Shown piece by piece: positions 5,408 through 5,714 of a DNA stretch of 5,714 nt; within the stretch, counting starts at the first letter, position 1, and every line of letters starts with the position of its first letter. The notes below the pieces were generated by a model. The model ran no database searches. It worked only from the letters and a program-made list of their open reading frames with translations, and was not told the DNA's origin. The position numbers were made by a program, and so were the translations under genes. The stretch is from DASUFE01 sp036274675 (lineage in GTDB: Bacteria; Pseudomonadota; Gammaproteobacteria; HTCC5015): the NCBI GenBank assembly GCA_036274675.1, contig DASUFE010000108.1, forward strand, positions 1 through 5,714, written 5' to 3'.

Positions 5408-5714
5408 TTATTCAATAATCTTCGCGACGACGCCGGCGCCGACGGTGCGGCCGCCTTCGCGGATCGCAAACCGCAAGCCTTCTTCCATCGCAATCGGATT
5501 GATCAGGCTCACCGTCACCTTGATGTTATCGCCGGGCATCACCATCTCGGTCCCCTTCGGCAGGTCCACCGAACCGGTCACGTCCGTCGTCCGGAAGTAA
5601 AACTGCGGCCGGTACCCGTTGAAAAACGGCGTATGACGGCCACCTTCTTCCTTGCTCAATACGTACACTTCCGCCTCAAACTTCGTGTGCGGATTCACCG
5701 AACCCGGCTTGCAC
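5408..5714 (-). CDS. tuf: Elongation factor Tu, C-terminal 101 residues (5' end outside window)
   Basis: EF-Tu is the cytoplasmic GTPase that carries aminoacyl-tRNA to the ribosomal A site. Only the end of the protein is here, covering most of domain III, the beta-barrel that contacts tRNA and EF-Ts. Near-invariant EF-Tu segments are visible: HTKFEAEVYVLSKEEGGRHT, GYRPQFYFRTTDVTG, MVMPGDN and the terminal GLRFAIREGGRTVGAGVVAK, followed by IIE and TAA. The frame runs on to the window edge (C-K-P-G-S-V-N), so the GTG at 5698-5696 is an internal Val codon and not a start. The G domain and domain II lie beyond base 5714. The gene ends 24 bp before rpsJ with no terminator between them, so the two are probably co-transcribed as the tail of a str operon (rpsL-rpsG-fusA-tuf in relatives). 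Many proteobacteria carry a second tuf copy, which cannot be judged from this window. Confidence 0.97.
   Translation of the reverse strand, partial: CKPGSVNPHTKFEAEVYVLSKEEGGRHTPFFNGYRPQFYFRTTDVTGSVDLPKGTEMVMPGDNIKVTVSLINPIAMEEGLRFAIREGGRTVGAGVVAKIIE

Noticed and set aside
5403..5415. TTGAA-TAA-TTCAA inverted repeat centred on the tuf stop codon
   Set aside because: It is five A/T-rich base pairs with no U-tract, too weak for a terminator and probably chance.

Overview
The window is a ribosomal-protein gene cluster read entirely from the minus strand. In transcription order it holds the 3' end of tuf, rpsJ, a 330-bp non-coding gap, then rplC, rplD, rplW, rplB, rpsS, rplV, rpsC, rplP, rpmC, rpsQ and the first 20 codons of rplN. 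This is the end of the str operon joined to the S10 operon and the start of spc, in the canonical bacterial order. All genes look intact. There are no mobile elements, CRISPR arrays, tRNA or rRNA genes, and no coding ORF on the plus strand.

The proteins resemble Escherichia coli homologues closely across their length (for example L4 is 201 aa with the same start, and the L16, L14, S19 and EF-Tu C-terminal motifs match). GC content is fairly high. This points to a gammaproteobacterium, not an enteric. tuf sits 24 bp upstream of rpsJ, as in pseudomonads and many other non-enteric proteobacteria. I cannot place it further.

Layout: 5714-5063 holds tuf-rpsJ, very probably one transcript. 5062-4719 is the gap between rpsJ and rplC. 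In E. coli that gap is only a few tens of bases, so it is the one unusual stretch here. It contains, in minus-strand order, a run of stem-loops after the rpsJ stop, a U-tailed hairpin that looks like a terminator (4905-4929), an extended -10 promoter with a GC-rich discriminator (4840-4868), and a leader of about 117 nt. The leader has two successive terminator-like hairpins (4796-4827 and 4753-4784) before the rplC ribosome binding site. My reading is that S10 has been absorbed into the str transcript and that the rest of the S10 operon has its own promoter and attenuator-like leader placed before rplC. 4717-1 is a tightly packed run of eleven genes with gaps of 0-27 nt and several start/stop overlaps, consistent with one transcript and translational coupling.

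The products are components of the 30S (S10, S19, S3, S17) and 50S (L3, L4, L23, L2, L22, L16, L29, L14) subunits plus EF-Tu. L4 is the autoregulator of the S10 operon in E. coli, so the leader upstream of rplC is a reasonable place to look for similar feedback here; that is inference.
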